NCBI GenBank assembly: GCA_017591395.1
Contig: WEDG01004271.1
Span: 62,001-126,000, forward strand
Direction: 5' to 3'
Length of the DNA: 64,000 bases
DNA from: Schistocephalus solidus
Lineage: Eukaryota > Platyhelminthes > Cestoda > Diphyllobothriidea > Diphyllobothriidae
A program made the position numbers and the translations under genes. Below the pieces are notes generated by a model. The model did no database searches, was not told the DNA's origin, and was given only the letters and a program-made list of their open reading frames with translations. Of this stretch, positions 44,150 through 56,775 are shown piece after piece (position 1 is the first letter of the stretch; the number at the start of each line of letters is the position of its first letter).

Positions 44150-45330
44150 CATCATGTTCCTCCGCGACCCCTCCTCTCATCATCTTCGCCCCGTCGTTCC
44201 TGGTTGTTTAATCGAGACTGTACTAAACGACCTCCACAATCAGTTGGGGCATTGTGGCCAACGGCGCACTAAACAGGCCACCCGTAACCGTTTTTGGTGG
44301 GCGCAGTTACGTTCATCAACAAACCTTTTTGCCAGTCGTGTCCACAATGTTCCTCCTTTAAATCGCCCACCCCAACCTTCCACGCACCGTTACAACCCAT
44401 GACCACCGGTTTCCGCGGGGAACGCGTCGGCATAGACATAATCGGACCTCTGCCGATCTCAGTCCACGGGCACGAATACATCCTCGTGATGATTGACTAT
44501 TTTACGAAGTGGACAGAAGCCATACCCGTTCTCCGTCAAGACGCAGCGTCCGTGGCGAACGCCGTCAACCGTACATGGATCAGTCGCTGTGGGCTCATCC
44601 CTATCGTTTCATTCAGACTGTGGAAGTAATTTTGAGCCTCAACTGGTGTGGGAGGTCTGCGAAATGTTAGACGTACGGAAAAACCGCACAACCCCCTATC
44701 ATCCTGAAGGCAATGGTCTGGTAGAACGAACCAACCGCACGATCCACAGCATCCTACTCGCGTTTACTAAGTACGGCCACCAGCACGACTGGGGTGTCGA
44801 CCTACCATTTTGCCTCCTGGCTTACCGCGGAATGACCCACTCCTCCACCGGATTCTCCTCCAGTTACTTATGGACAGGCCGTGACCCTCACCTACCAGTT
44901 AACCTCCGCTACCCCTAACCGTCACCAGACCAAACCACACCCAAACCTTCGCTACTAAACTCCACGAGGTCATACGATCTACACACAATGTCACACGCGT
45001 AACCCTAGTAAACGCCTCCATCCACCAAAAACAGCACTTCAACCGACACACCGCCGGTACTGCGTTCCAAATCGGTGACCTCGTAATGCACTACTATCCC
45101 ATACCAACCCGCGGTACCTCGGTGAAACTTCACCGCCATTGGCGTGGACCATTTGCTGTGCTCAATGTCTTAGCCGCAACCAGCTTCCTCCTACGTGACG
45201 CTATTTGTGCCGAATAACCCCTTCACTGTCCATTTCTCTAAGTTGAAACCATCCCACGGCCGCCTCCACGTCTGCACCATCGATTCTCTGCCCATCCTTC
45301 CCGCAGACCAGGTACCCCAGTAGCCAAAGA
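44150..45330 (+). pseudogene. Gypsy integrase segment with GPY/F module
   Basis: The zinc-binding region is visible as HNQLGHCGQRRTKQATRNRF, with the second Cys pair displaced by a frameshift. The core carries the three acidic residues: D in RVGIDIIGPLPI, D in SDCGSNFEPQ and E in YHPEGNGLVERTNR. The last two are in a different frame after the break at about 44629. Near 45130 a GPY/F module is seen (HRHWRGPFAVLNVL). Coding remnants end about 45320. Confidence 0.82.
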
Positions 45331-45396
45331 AGTAACTGTACCCCACAAAGTTGATCCCTCCAGCACTGGGGATAGTGCTGCATCTTAGAGGGCGAC

Positions 45397-45840
45397 TGTG
45401 TAACGGACCCGAACTACCCTGTTGTTTTAACCGATGCTTCTTCCGTTTTTGTAGACGGGATGTAACTCCGCACGTGCTAGCGTATCGGACACGCCACCGC
45501 CTCTACGATAAGTCACTTTACATCCATCGTCCATTTTGACGTTTAAATCATAACCTATACACGTTTATCATTAAACGAACATTCATTGTTTTGATATTCT
45601 TATCGCTTCATGTATATTGTACTTATCACATAAACCTATTTCTCATACATAATGACTACTATATCGATTGCCTTGTTTATCTCTTATTCGTAATATTATG
45701 TCGAAATGACTTATTCTTCAGAAGACACAACGTCAAGAGATACCCTCGTGAAGAAGGATACTGAATTATATCCGCGATCCTATAATTCAGCTCTCTCCTT
45801 ATCGCCGAATCGGCCGGACGATACACTATTGACCTTAAGT
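45397..45840 (+). repeat. Probable 3' LTR of the gypsy element (right end uncertain)
   Basis: A purine-rich tract (agagggcgac) just before tgtgtaacggaccc at 45397 looks like the polypurine tract and TG start of a gypsy LTR. No 5' LTR is available for comparison, so the right boundary is a guess. A hairpin (45761-45790) lies inside. Confidence 0.5.
45761..45790. repeat. Perfect 10-bp hairpin with 10-nt loop
   Basis: CTGAATTATA and TATAATTCAG are exact reverse complements around a tccgcgatcc loop. It may be a structural element in the LTR. Confidence 0.9.
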
Positions 45841-47360
45841 GATGAGAAGCCTAAATGAGGTGGGAGTGAAAACGACCAAGGACGATGACCGCAAGGAACA
45901 TTTGCAGGATAAATAATAGGGTGTTCGTTGGTACTTGGTGTGCGGAACAAACAATTATGCGGGGAATACTTGGACCTACGGGATTTATGGACAAGTCCAG
46001 TTCAGTTAAGTTTAGGTGTAGAGATTTAGTAAATCTACGAGAATTCAGTATACCACTATGCTATCTTTCTGTGGGTCAAATTCGGATTCAGATTTAAATC
46101 ATGGCGTTCTGACAGCATGCCTGAAGTGAATTAAATGGAAAAATCTGATGACTTCGTTGATATGGCGAAACTATCGGTTTAGCTGATGTTAACTGATTCA
46201 GAGACGTTCCAGGTAGGCTACCAGTAGAATTAGAGAAGAATTCTGAGGATGCAGCTAAGATGGAGGCAAATGAAGGTGGTAGTTGACTTGAGTGTGGAGT
46301 AGATGTGGAATAAGGGAAGATTTTATTATTCGGATTTCTCCGGGGTAAGCTTAGCTGACCCCTAAACTTTGCGTGCTGCGTGGGATTCGACAATGAGTGT
46401 TTCACCATATTATGCGTGACATTCTGGGGCCACTAACGTGCGAGCTCCGTCAATGAGAAAACGAGAATCATACAAATAGAAACCTTAAATATGACGCCAT
46501 CGACTGAATATAAGTTTATTTGCACACAGTATTTGTCTTGGTAAAGTTGTTCTCTTCTCTCCTTTTTGTACTCTTTCGTGCAACAAATGGTGTTACACTG
46601 CTGGGGGTATAACAACTGTCCGCAAACCCATGGAGCAATTTACATCAAGTAAATTCAAACATTGAACATCGTGACATAGTTGAGGTGTACGGTGGGATTT
46701 TTAACTTAACAGACCACTTGTCAGATGCATCGTAAGTCAAATTTCGAATAACAGCATGGAACTAGATTATGGGTGGGGTTCCCGGTCTGTGAAAAACAGA
46801 AGCTAAATAATTACACGCTAGAGAAAATAAGTGACTGATCTAAATCTAAGGACGCGTGCGCATATCTTGTGCACCTTTTTGTCTGGTTACGTGTCGCTTA
46901 GGATGCTCTCCTGCACTTCTTCCACCTCCTTTATGTCAATGCTAATAAGTCTGGTTTTCCAAAACTCTACAGAAGAACAATCCAATTTCACAGAAACTGC
47001 AGCTTTCTTAAAAAATCTTAAGCTTCAACTGCAAAAGTGTGAGCGTAGAACTTTCCCAAAACTGAATCACTATGCTTCTTCTTCTAAACCAATACACCCG
47101 GTTGTTTTAACAGCATTACTTATTATTGCGGTCTGATGGCTAATGGGATAAACGCGCCGAACAACTATTGTTCTGCGAGTGTGTGGCATGGAAATTTAGC
47201 CCAGTATTTCACGGAGTGCTTCAGTTTCTCCAAAAAGGCAAATGATTTCCTTTGGAGTCATAATAAAAATGTAATTTTCATAAGTTTTCGAAAAAAATAG
47301 TATCGTAAATTAGGTGATATAAAGTCCAGAAAAATATGGAAATCAAAATGCACCGAAGTC

Positions 47361-47546
47361 ATGCATACAAAAGAAGCAAAAAAGTATCAATGGGTTGGAT
47401 TAAATGATGGTTGCGAAGCGCCTCAGAGAGTTAACGTGGGAGTTAGAGAAATTCGACGAGGAAGTGTTTTTGAAAGGTTGCAACATGTTAAAACCCGTGA
47501 CATCGTATTATTTTTAGACGCGTACTTTGTTCCAAAAAACTTGTAA
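47361..47546 (+). CDS. Unassigned open segment
   Basis: 61 codons with coding-like composition (YQWVGLNDGCEAPQRVNVG, TRDIVLFLDAYFVP). The YQWVGLND string is reminiscent of C-type lectin folds, but nothing after it fits that family. A stop falls just before a possible AAAG|GTAAGG donor. It could be an old exon or chance. Confidence 0.2.
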   Translation: MHTKEAKKYQWVGLNDGCEAPQRVNVGVREIRRGSVFERLQHVKTRDIVLFLDAYFVPKNL

Positions 47547-47668
47547 AAAAAGGTAAGGACCTTGATTATTTTGGTTTTTATCATGGTCTTGACAGGTCGC
47601 CGCTATATGTAAAAGATTTAGTAATTAGAATAAGTTTATGGAACAAGGGTTTAACTTTTATACTACCG

Positions 47669-47693
47669 TTATATATATATATATATATATATA
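47669..47693. repeat. (AT)n microsatellite
   Basis: About 24 bp of alternating TA. Confidence 0.95.
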
Positions 47694-48866
47694 AACAGGA
47701 CAGAACGGACAAAAAACTATATAGATAGAAGAAAACGTCGACTGGCCACCAGGGAAAAACAAAAGAAGGATGCACACACAGAATTCTGCAAAATGTGTAG
47801 GAATCGAATGAGGAGTGAAATGGAAGAAATTACACATCCCGTGGTTCATCGTTGCTGAAGAAAAATATAGATTTTTTAAAAATGATCTGATGCGAAACAC
47901 CGATGTGTTTTAGTGTTAGATAGGGTATATAATTGTTATGAAAGTGAGCATTGGTAAGCTGAAAAATTCTGCGGAGAGCAGGTTATAGCAACAAATAAGT
48001 TTGTAGGTTGATAGACTGTCTTGCATCTGAAAAAAACCTGGGGAATTTTTAAAATTACTATGCGTGTGGGGCCTAGAACAATATTTTCGGGCTACGCGTC
48101 CGAAGTTTTAGATATTTGCCTATTCACACCTTTAACACTTTTGGGGTTAATTCAAGGAGTTCAATTAGGCTTGTACTAGAAAAAACGATGCTTAACCCGC
48201 ATCACCTACGCCACCAATTATCCTATACATGTGCATGAGGTACGTGAGTTGCCACCTCTATTTTACCGTTAGAATTATTAGCGTATTAAGGCGCTTCCTT
48301 GAACTTAGATTACGGCTGAAGTGAGCAAGCTGAGCTGCTGCGTTCTTAGTGTCTTCTAGCCCACGGGGTACGTGACCCACTCCAATAAGTGATAGCAGTG
48401 GTACGTTAAAAAAAGTCTCTTGAAGCATACAGGGCGGTTTTATCCGGAAGGAGAATGTAGCCATCCGTGAATATGGAAATTTGCTTCAAAATGGTGTTTT
48501 AGGCATAGTCATGACGATACGAAATTGTTAGAGGCCAGAAATTCGGTCTTGGTAGTTGAACAGTTCCCTAAGCTGTTTTATCCGTTAACATTTTGCGTAA
48601 ATGGATTACTTAACGCGACTCTGGGCAATTTTGAGGATTCTAAATCAAGATGCGCTTACCATGTCGTTCAATTTTTTATTCGACATAGACACTCGGAAAA
48701 ACTGTTTGTTGATAGAAGCATAGCCGCGTGTTTAGTCAACATTTCAACGTAATTCTTAATCAGTAGACAACTTATTAAAGCTACTTCTAAAAGGTTATTA
48801 AGGAAAATAAGAAATAACAGCTTATAGGAAACATTTCCTCGTGAAAAACGGGTAAGCACCAGAAAT

Positions 48867-49142
48867 TCAGATGGCATAGCCCCTGGGCAACATACGCCGA
48901 AGGTCCCATGATATAAAATCGGTTAACTTAGTTGCATTATTTTTTTGAATGATCATATCCATAAATTTCCTCCAGGCAACCATGACCTCTTTCATACTTC
49001 CTGATTTTCTGCTGTAAATTTGTATTTTAATAATGAAGGTCGTGAGGCCTGATGTTTCCCAAGAAAAGCCGTATCGGCCAGGGACCATAAGTCTGCTCTC
49101 ATCTGGAAAGTAGAGCATACTGTCCCGAACAAGCCTTTTCAT
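48867..49142 (-). pseudogene. Unassigned open segment, possibly repeated at 54.2-54.4 kb
   Basis: 91 codons, ending KFMDMIIQKNNATKLTDF and then WDLRRMLPRGYA. A minus-strand segment at 54195-54416 has a similar pattern (LVDMIIKRNIETVKQFAE). The shared D-M-I-I-x-K/R-N...F spacing may mark remnants of one repeat or gene family, but the similarity is short and I do not recognise it. Confidence 0.25.
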
Positions 49143-51100
49143 AGTTTTAACCCATCCATTATTGAGGCTAAGTGGGTCGTTATTTTCTACTAGCCTCTAA
49201 GAATCTAGTTATGGTAAAGGGGAATTGGGACTGGCTTCTAGTCACTTAGCATGTTATGTGTGTAAGGGTCACCTTTAAGCACACTGTATAGAGGGGGTCT
49301 CTGAAATGGAGGCTATCCAGGGTGAAGAAGGTGAAGCATATGTAATAAACTGGTTCTGGTGTCTGATCGATATCTATACGCTGTGCAGATTGCTCAGTTT
49401 ATTTTGAAATACAGTCTCAGGGGAAGATGAACGGACGGACTTAGCATTTGGCCCTTTAACTGGAGAGTTTGTATTAGTTTCATCTCGTCGATTTCCCCTT
49501 CAATCAACATAGATTTTTTGAGGACATAAATTACTCATTCTTTCGTTTTTGTTTACGGATAAAACCGTAGTTTCTTGTTGGCTGAGCTCTGGCAGAGATT
49601 TAGTTCGTTCATTTAACTTGTTAGACTTCGATTTAGCAGGGCGTTGAAGCCATTTTACCGTTATACACGTATGAAATTTGCTGAGAAATTTTAGCTCACT
49701 CTGTTTTCTGCCAAGGCTTGTGTATTTTGCATTGCGCTCATGGGCTTTGGGCGTTAACACTTTTGCTCAGTTTAAGTATGAAGTCGTTAACTTTGGAATC
49801 TGAATGTTAATGCAATCTGTAAACATTGTGACGATTGATGCTTGGGCTGCATGTTTAATGTCAAATCTTTGCCAAACAATTTTTTGCAAGGTCGCCTTTA
49901 CCTTATGGAGGTATTTTGGCGTTGATAATTAATTTGCACACAGTGTGGCTGGAACTTTTATTGGAAAATATCAGACCGTTTGCATTAGTGATGTTGTTAT
50001 CACCTTTTACCGTTGAATTTACACGGCTAACCGATGGGAAATTGAATTCACTTAGGGCTGAGACATTCTGTCTGTTTTCTATGCCATAAGATTGAGTGTC
50101 GACAGCAACTTCCATGCATGAGCTACGTAATAAATGTGTGTACAAGTCTGGACTTATTACTAAACAAGCCTGTAAGCCACCTTGAGTAGGTCTTGGGGCA
50201 TTGCGGGAAGATCGTGTGGACTAAAGTGCGTTATGAGCTATCATAGACCGCTCAGCTTCCGCCGAACAGTTTTTCTGATGCTCTTTGTTTTACCTATGAG
50301 CGGCTTATTTAGCATTGGCAGATTGCTTTTAATGTACTTATCTTAATCATTTTTGTTGCATGCATCACTGTGTATAGGACATGGTATTGTAGTCACTGAC
50401 CACCAAGGCTAATTTGGCAGTCAATGGAAAATAGCCAATCATCAGGCGGGAAAAAGTCACTCAGGAGATAGTCGTTTAGGCCTTCGGCTCTTGGGATTCT
50501 GCACCACATTATTTTTATTAATTATTTCTCCTGTAACCTCCATTCTCCGCAGACTTGGGTCTTTCTTTAGGTGAGCATATAAAACAATCGAATTTCCTTC
50601 CTTTTTGTTAAGAAGCGAAAATTCGGGTTGCCCAGCTGCTGACTGATGTTCTAATAGCTCCATTGCTTAGTGTTTCATAGGCTTTTTTTACCAGCGATCG
50701 AGTTCCAATGTTGAGATTCTTTCAATGTTTCAATTTAATTTCTTGTCCCCTAAATCTAAAGCTGCCTGATAGCCTCCTTTCCTTTCCTCTAAGAGGCTTG
50801 ATTTATTTGGCTATAATAGCCCTCAGTATCCACCATAAATTATCAATGTAGACAATTTGATTATTCAAATATCCGTTAAGGTTAGTTATTTTCGTTAAGC
50901 ATTTGACTAACTGTCGTTCTTTTTCGGTTTTTTCTTGTTTAATATTCGCCTGCGAGTTGAGGCCTGTGCAGTACTTATATTCGTCATTTTTAGCTTTCAT
51001 AAAGGCCGAAAATTGCATGATAATTATAGCACTAATGAACTAACTTGCTAATTTTATAATTGAAGCAAACAAGCATTTTTTTATTTTAACCTTTTGATAG

Positions 51101-51289
51101 AGAAGAAGCGTGAGTGGAGTGCTGAATACGTACCAAGTTATGTGCAAAGTTTTTCAATGGATTTCTGTGATATGCTGAATGATTCTGTCTACAATTTTGC
51201 TTTGAATCTTTACGAGAAGGCTGAAATGTACTTAAATTTGATGTGGCAGCCAACTGCTCCTGATAATACTATCATGGACTATGCCATCG
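51101..51289 (+). CDS. Candidate internal exon of an unrecognised gene (exon a)
   Basis: A pyrimidine-rich stretch ending cttttgatag is followed by 189 bp open in phase 1 to phase 1 and a strong donor (ATCG|GTAGGT). The residues look like a globular helical protein (WSAEYVPSYVQSFSMDFCDM, FALNLYEKAEMYLNLMWQ). Chance open frames in AT-rich DNA rarely have this composition together with both splice sites. I could not assign a family. It is on the opposite strand to EFL1 and about 12 kb upstream of it. Confidence 0.5.
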
Positions 51290-51549
51290 GTAGGTGCATC
51301 TGGTAATGCATGTTCCTTACGGTTTGCGTCGCGTTTCTGAGTTAAAAATTGTGAAGGTTAATCGGCATTTAAAGAGTAGCAACATGTGCCTGTAGGCTAT
51401 GACGGACAAGACAAAGGTTGTATAGCTGGACTTTGCAAATGGCCATCTATAATTGGAGAGCTTTATGAAACTCACTTCCTTTGCTGAACATACGGAAGTT
51501 ATTGTTGGTTATTGAGCGGTTCATTTTAAATTCTCAATGACCCACGAGA

Positions 51550-51665
51550 CTCGGGTTTAAAAATTAGGTGCGAAACAACTTTGGATGGGATAGTACCTGT
51601 GGATAACTATTAATAAGCCAGAAAGGGCCATTCTCGTGTTCCCATATTTTGTCGGTGGTCATTTT
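51550..51665 (+). repeat. SINE body fragment, copy 5
   Basis: Contains 'ggatgggatagtacctgtgg', 'actattaataagccagaaag' and 'ggccattctcgtgttccc', the body order of the other copies. The tRNA-like head is missing. Confidence 0.6.
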
Positions 51666-52739
51666 CGAGATAAAGATATGTTTTCCTTAAATCGAATAAT
51701 CCAAGAAGTGAAACATATTAGAATACTTTTAGACATTCTGGTGAAATTTCATATGACCCAATTGTGAACAATTGGCAGCCTCTGTGGCAAAATGCGAGCT
51801 TTTTTCGGTTTTTCAATCACTAAAATGATAGGCGGTTTTGGGAATTTTAAATAAGTCAGAAGGGTTCCATAACTCAGATGGGAAGAGCGTTGAATGTACC
51901 TAAACCTTACGTATGCTGTCGTGCGTTTGTACCCCGTAGAGACCGCCATGTTTTACACAATTTGGTCAAATGAATTACCATGCTGGGTAAATTGCGCAAC
52001 GATAACTACTGTATCCCCGTAAGTAGCAATATTTTGCGTGATTTTAATATAGATATGCTGCTGCGACGGACGAGCCAGTCAAACCATTCGGTCTTCACTA
52101 AAATGCTTTTGAATCAGTATTTCCGGTCAGGTTTCCTGTAAAGCATATTATTACCAAGATACTAACGCGCATAAAGTGATTGCTTTGAAAAAATCAGCTG
52201 TTCTGAAATTTCTGCGTTTGCATTACTCTTTTCTGGAAGGCTTTTTGAAAAATGGCTAATGATGCTCTCATTACTGCTTCTTAAAGCAAAATATGTACTT
52301 GGATGGCTAATTTCTACTAGAAATTTACTGCTGTATACGGTCATACAAAACGTTGCGTAGTTCATTATCCGGTCATTATAGCTTTTTCGGATTCAGTAAT
52401 CTGTGCAGTTGATTTAAGTAGCTTTTAGCCAATTTAGCCAATGTTCGACTTCCGGCCACTTGTCTTTTTGGTCGTTGGCCACTCTTCCTCTTCATTGGGA
52501 TCTCCTCTGCCGTGCCTTTTTTGTGACCCCCTGCTTTATGAAGCGAATAATGGGCGCTTTTGCCTCCAAGTGTTCATCACAGTTAAAAAGGATGTGATAA
52601 AAAAAACACTAGGACGACAACCAAAATCAGAACAAGTTGACCAAAAATCTGAAATTTGAGTTCGATTAGATAGAGTTACTGATGTGGAGTTTTAGTACTG
52701 GTTGCCTTACAACATAATCAAAAATATTTCAAACACATG
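51666..52739. other. Unassigned AT-rich DNA
   Basis: No supported feature. The 52441-52659 plus frame lacks splice sites and motifs. Confidence 0.45.
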
Positions 52740-53390
52740 CGTGTGCAGGCTTTTGAACGAGTTTCTTTCCGGCCATCTGCAAAGAGGGCTCGAGGTAAAA
52801 ATGACAACTTAAATAGTATGAATATTTGCATTGATTTTCGATGCCCTTATAAATTCATATATACGTTTTATATAAAACATTAGTAAGAGTGTTCTTTCTA
52901 ATGCTCGTTTTGTAACAACTTACGCTTTCTTTACATTGTACGCTTGTAGGAAGGGAGCATTTGATTTTGAATAAATAACTTCTTAATTGCTGAGTAATTT
53001 GTAACCTGACCTGCAGTTGTATTTGCGCTTAGGGTCTCCAAATTACATTACGTCATATAGGGCTCTGGAATTTTTCCATGACTGCGGACCATGGTGTATA
53101 ATTCATAAGCATCGCTTATAAATAGGCAGCTATGGTGCATTATGAATAGAAATTTCATAATCTTCAAAAATCTCATACAAGCTTTTCTAAATCGAAAAAA
53201 AAGATTTTCATTAAGTATAAAATTTAAAATAAGGCGTACAGAAATATTTTTATTGACGATTTATTTAAAAGATATTTGAACTTATAAGGGCATTGAAAAT
53301 AAAAGTAACGAATTCATACTACTTAAGCAGTCATCCACGATCGTGTGGATTTCGCAGTTGGCTCGACAGACGATCAGCCAAAAAGCCCAC
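52740..53390. mobile_element. Long-TIR AT-rich element (MITE-like), copy 3
   Basis: The left end (acttaaatagtatgaata, ttgattttcgatgcccttat, aaattcatatatacg) pairs with the right end (atatttgaacttataagg, gcattgaaaataaaagta, attcatactacttaagcag). The inverted repeats extend to around the 'ggcttttgaacg' and 'ccaaaaagccc' outer ends, more weakly. The same 'tgcccttataaatt' block marks the other two copies. Confidence 0.7.
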
Positions 53391-56324
53391 ATTTTCTAGT
53401 GGCTGAAATATCTTGGGATTACTTTGTGCAGCAATCAACATTTCAACCCTATGTAGTTAATCCGTTCTAATCGAACTTAAGCTTCAGAATTTCGGTTAAC
53501 ATTTAAGATTGGATAGCCAGGTTTAGTTCCTAATAAGAACTTTTTTAGTTTTAAGGCCCAGCAGCGTCTTTAAAAAAATCCAGCCATTCCCCTGGCGTGA
53601 AATGATTACCAACGCCCATTTTCAAGTATGCAGCATCAAGAAGGGGACTACGAGAACGATGAAAGGAGTCAGACTAAGTTCCTTGTAGGATGCTTTTGGA
53701 AAGTTATTAGCAGAATGATCTGGTTTGATTGTTGTGACTGGCTTAGTATACCATGCAAGAAGCCGTACCATTTACTTCAAATGCTTACGAACAACTCAAC
53801 TGTTTTTAAATTTTCGCCTATAAAAAATTGAAGTTACGGTAAGCCATTTTTTTTTCTTCAAAATTAAATATTCAGTGTGATTTACGTGAAACTTGAAGCT
53901 TATGTTAGCATTTTTATTTTTTACTACTGACCATGGTAGTTCCGACGTTTCTAAATTTATGTTTCTATTATCGAGAGAGAGGGAGAGAGAGATGAAGGCG
54001 CTTTATTTTGAAAGCTTAATTCAAAATTTTCAAAAAAAACCATTCATTTAGAGAATAGGATTAATTAACAGATCATGCAAAAATCAAAATGTTAAGAACT
54101 GGCATATAATGGGGGAAACAGAACCACTCTCAGTTTCTGTATTTCTATCTCTTCACGTCTAAGGTAGCGTGTTTGAAATGGTACAACAGAGCGCTTATAG
54201 GCTGATGTACGGCGAGGGATATAACGAAAGCCTCGGCGCATGGGAAAGGGAAGACTTCACGACAATAGGGTTGGAGCGGAGAGTATGGACAACATCATCA
54301 AAAATTCGCTCAGCAAATTGCTTGACTGTTTCGATGTTTCTTTTTATTATCATATCCACTAAATCGATATAAAAAAAACCCCGGCAGCAGAAAAGAGCAC
54401 TCGACAGTGGCAGCATTTATATAAATCTCTTAGAGCAGAATGGACTTCAAGAACAACGACATCTAGGGTACTACGCCTGGTCTTATATGTGAATTGTAAG
54501 TGGTTGGAGTAATTGGAGGAGAATGGTATAATTATATATAAGGCGACTCGTTCAGCAAGCTTCAGTAAAGCGGAAGAGTAGGCGATTTTACGAAGAGATT
54601 TAGGACCAAAATGAGTGGATTTTTGAGAGATATGAGTAATTCTTGCCGTACGACAAAGGACATGTTGATAAGGTGTGTCAAAACAGGGCTATCTAAGAGC
54701 AACAAGACTTTACGATAAATGTTGAACCACCATCCGGCCCGGTAGCTGTTGAATCACTGACCTTTTTGAGGTGTTTCACCACTGTTACAACTCACATAGG
54801 AGAACAGGCACTTAGAAGTAGCGAAATGTTGTTTGAGTGGGGATTAGCGTCAGTGCAAGTATGGTATGGTATGGTCTAAATCAACATCAACATGTGCCAG
54901 TTTGCTGCATTGGCAACTGAGACGTTTAAGGTTCCTCCAGAGTTCAGCGGAGGAAAGACCATTGAGCTCCGTTTTTAATAAGAAAAAGCTTGGGTTGTTT
55001 GGTCAAAACGTGATCAAGAGGGGCATCAGCGCGAGTATTGAAGAAAACAAGATTATAACAGCCTAGCAGGGAAAGCGGAATGTCTACGATGACTAAATTT
55101 ACTCACGAAGGGAGCAGGTCTAAACAAAGCGTTACATTCAACGGTGTTACTTAAAAGTTCTAGTTTAAATCGATTTTAACGGACTCAGCAGTGACCTCCT
55201 TTTAATCAAAGGTAGTAAACATATCTTACTACCTTTTGAATAAAGATAGCAGTCCGGTCGACGAGAAGTTGTTTCTTTTTTCTTTCCAGTCTTGATATAG
55301 TCTGAAACCAAAAACTGGCCGATGTGCTCAGATTGCGACCTTTATGAAAGGCCTACTGGACATTCTTAATAAAAGGTGGGTGTTTGTTGTATCCGCCACT
55401 GCAGCAGCAATAGCACATAATAGATCAGATTACGACTAGAAGCCTGCGAAGCTGGGGAGAGGAGGGGGCTCGCTAGAAGGGAAATATGACAGAAGCACAC
55501 AGGCCTTTTTGCATGCTTTCCCTACCCTCTCCCGGCGATGTGGCAGTATGACTCACTGCCACCAAACCAAGAGGCTTTCCAACCTCGGCAGAGGATGAAT
55601 CAGTCTGGGACTCTGGCGGCTGTGCAGCGGGCACAGCTACTCAGCGGTTGGCCTCATTCACGCCCAGTGGCGATGGGTTCCATCGGGGACCAAAATTGAG
55701 CCCGATGGAGGACAGTCGTTGCCACGGCAGATAGCTCGTGTGTGCGTGCGCGAGTAAAATAGTGTCCAAAAGTTACTGCTCCGTAATCCCTTTAGAGCTT
55801 TCTTTCCTGCCTAGCCATTTGAAAACCTTGGGTGGCAACGTGCGAACGAACTGGCTTCCTTATGGTTTTCCGTCTGTGTTCCCTTTACCGGATATTCTTA
55901 ATAAAGTTCTAACCACTCGTTTCAATCGATTTAACATGTACGCACTCGGGTTAGAGTCCTCAAAGTCTCGTGGTTATTAGTATAGCCAACTTGCCGCTTA
56001 GTGCGTTTTGTCTGTTGACCACAGTGCCATCGAAGGGATACCATACTTTTCTAGGCTTCATGTGATGGTTCTGCATTCTGAGCTTCGCTTGCATTACGAT
56101 AACAATATTTATGTACCTCAGAATCATTTCGCTTGGTCCCTAGATCTGCCAAATTGGCACCACTGTTTGGCGAGGGGTGGACGTCTTCTAACTGAATACT
56201 TAGCAGGGTGGTTTCTGCATCTAGCGAGTGAGCTCTCAGTATGCGTGCCACATTTACAGTAAAGCAGAAAGTATGAGCATACCTTAGCTGTTCTTTCTAG
56301 TATTCTTCCTCATTTTTATTTTAG
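53391..56324. other. Unassigned DNA
   Basis: It includes the short minus open frame 54195-54416 noted above and a GC-richer stretch at 55440-55740 without a frame. No gene or repeat could be supported. A direct gtatg repeat lies near 54858-54877. Confidence 0.45.
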
Positions 56325-56393
56325 CTAAGCACGGCACGTTGAATTTCTTGATGGCTACCCACGCCATGTTACCTTCCGAAAACTGTTTCAGGC
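56325..56393 (+). CDS. Candidate internal exon of an unrecognised gene (exon b)
   Basis: 69 bp in phase 1 to phase 1 between a good acceptor (catttttattttag) and a strong donor (AGGC|GTAAGT). Residues: KHGTLNFLMATHAMLPSENC. Its phase fits exon a directly (the joined codon is GCT, Ala) and exon c, which supports one gene. Family unknown. Confidence 0.42.
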
Positions 56394-56574
56394 GTAAGTT
56401 CTTTAATCTTACTTCATATGACTGTCTGCTTATGCTTTTATCCATGCATATACCTGTGGTCCCCAACAGGTTGTCTCAAGTCATGTATGTCGGAGGCGGG
56501 GTGGTTGAAGGAGAGGAATGCCGGCAGTTGTCAATTTCCGGGATGAAATTGGCTCCTGGGTGAGCTGAAACACG

Positions 56575-56775
56575 CTGAGGCTATAATGGTCGCTTCTGGC
56601 TTCTTAGCCGACGTCAGCTGGCCTTACCCAAGCCCAGCTTAGCGGGACCCGACCTTCGGACTGGAATGATGAAGTCCAATGGTATTCTCCCTCTACTCAT
56701 GCTACTAGTCGCTATGCGATTGCCTGTGAGCATTCTGCGTTGAGCCTCAAGACGCAATGGGGACGAGCACGTTCC
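56575..56775. repeat. SINE copy 6, mosaic orientation
   Basis: The left part is the body in minus orientation (ggcttcttagccgacgtc, ggccttaccc). The right part is the distal SINE in plus orientation (tagtcgctatgcgattgcc, as at 19.54 kb). As at 19.4 kb, opposite-facing parts are joined. Confidence 0.55.

Larger units (their letters stand above)
41636..45330 (+). mobile_element. Ty3/gypsy LTR retrotransposon, decayed internal region, 5' part missing
   Basis: The remaining order is gag end, protease, RT, RNase H, integrase, which is the Ty3/gypsy order. The left end begins inside gag (RDDLVLDHFIAGLQD) exactly where the CR1 truncation stops, so the 5' LTR and most of gag are missing. Multiple stops and frameshifts occur (for example ends of frame at 42311, about 42480, about 42762, 43440 and 44629). 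The element is not functional. It lies upstream of and antisense to EFL1. Confidence 0.9.
45841..51100. other. AT-rich DNA right of the gypsy element, mostly unassigned
   Basis: It holds a few unassigned open frames, two of which (47361-47546 plus, 48867-49142 minus) are listed separately, and an AT microsatellite. A 66-bp exon-like segment at 46973-47038 (phase 1-1, donor GTGAGC) exists on the plus strand. It would create a stop if joined directly to the 51.1-kb exon, so I do not call it. Confidence 0.5.

Noticed and set aside
46973..47038. Exon-like segment with phase 1-1
   Set aside because: Joining it to exon a would make a stop codon, and the segment is short enough to be chance.
47361..47400. 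C-type lectin domain suggested by YQWVGLND
   Set aside because: The following residues lack the lectin cysteines and WND pattern.
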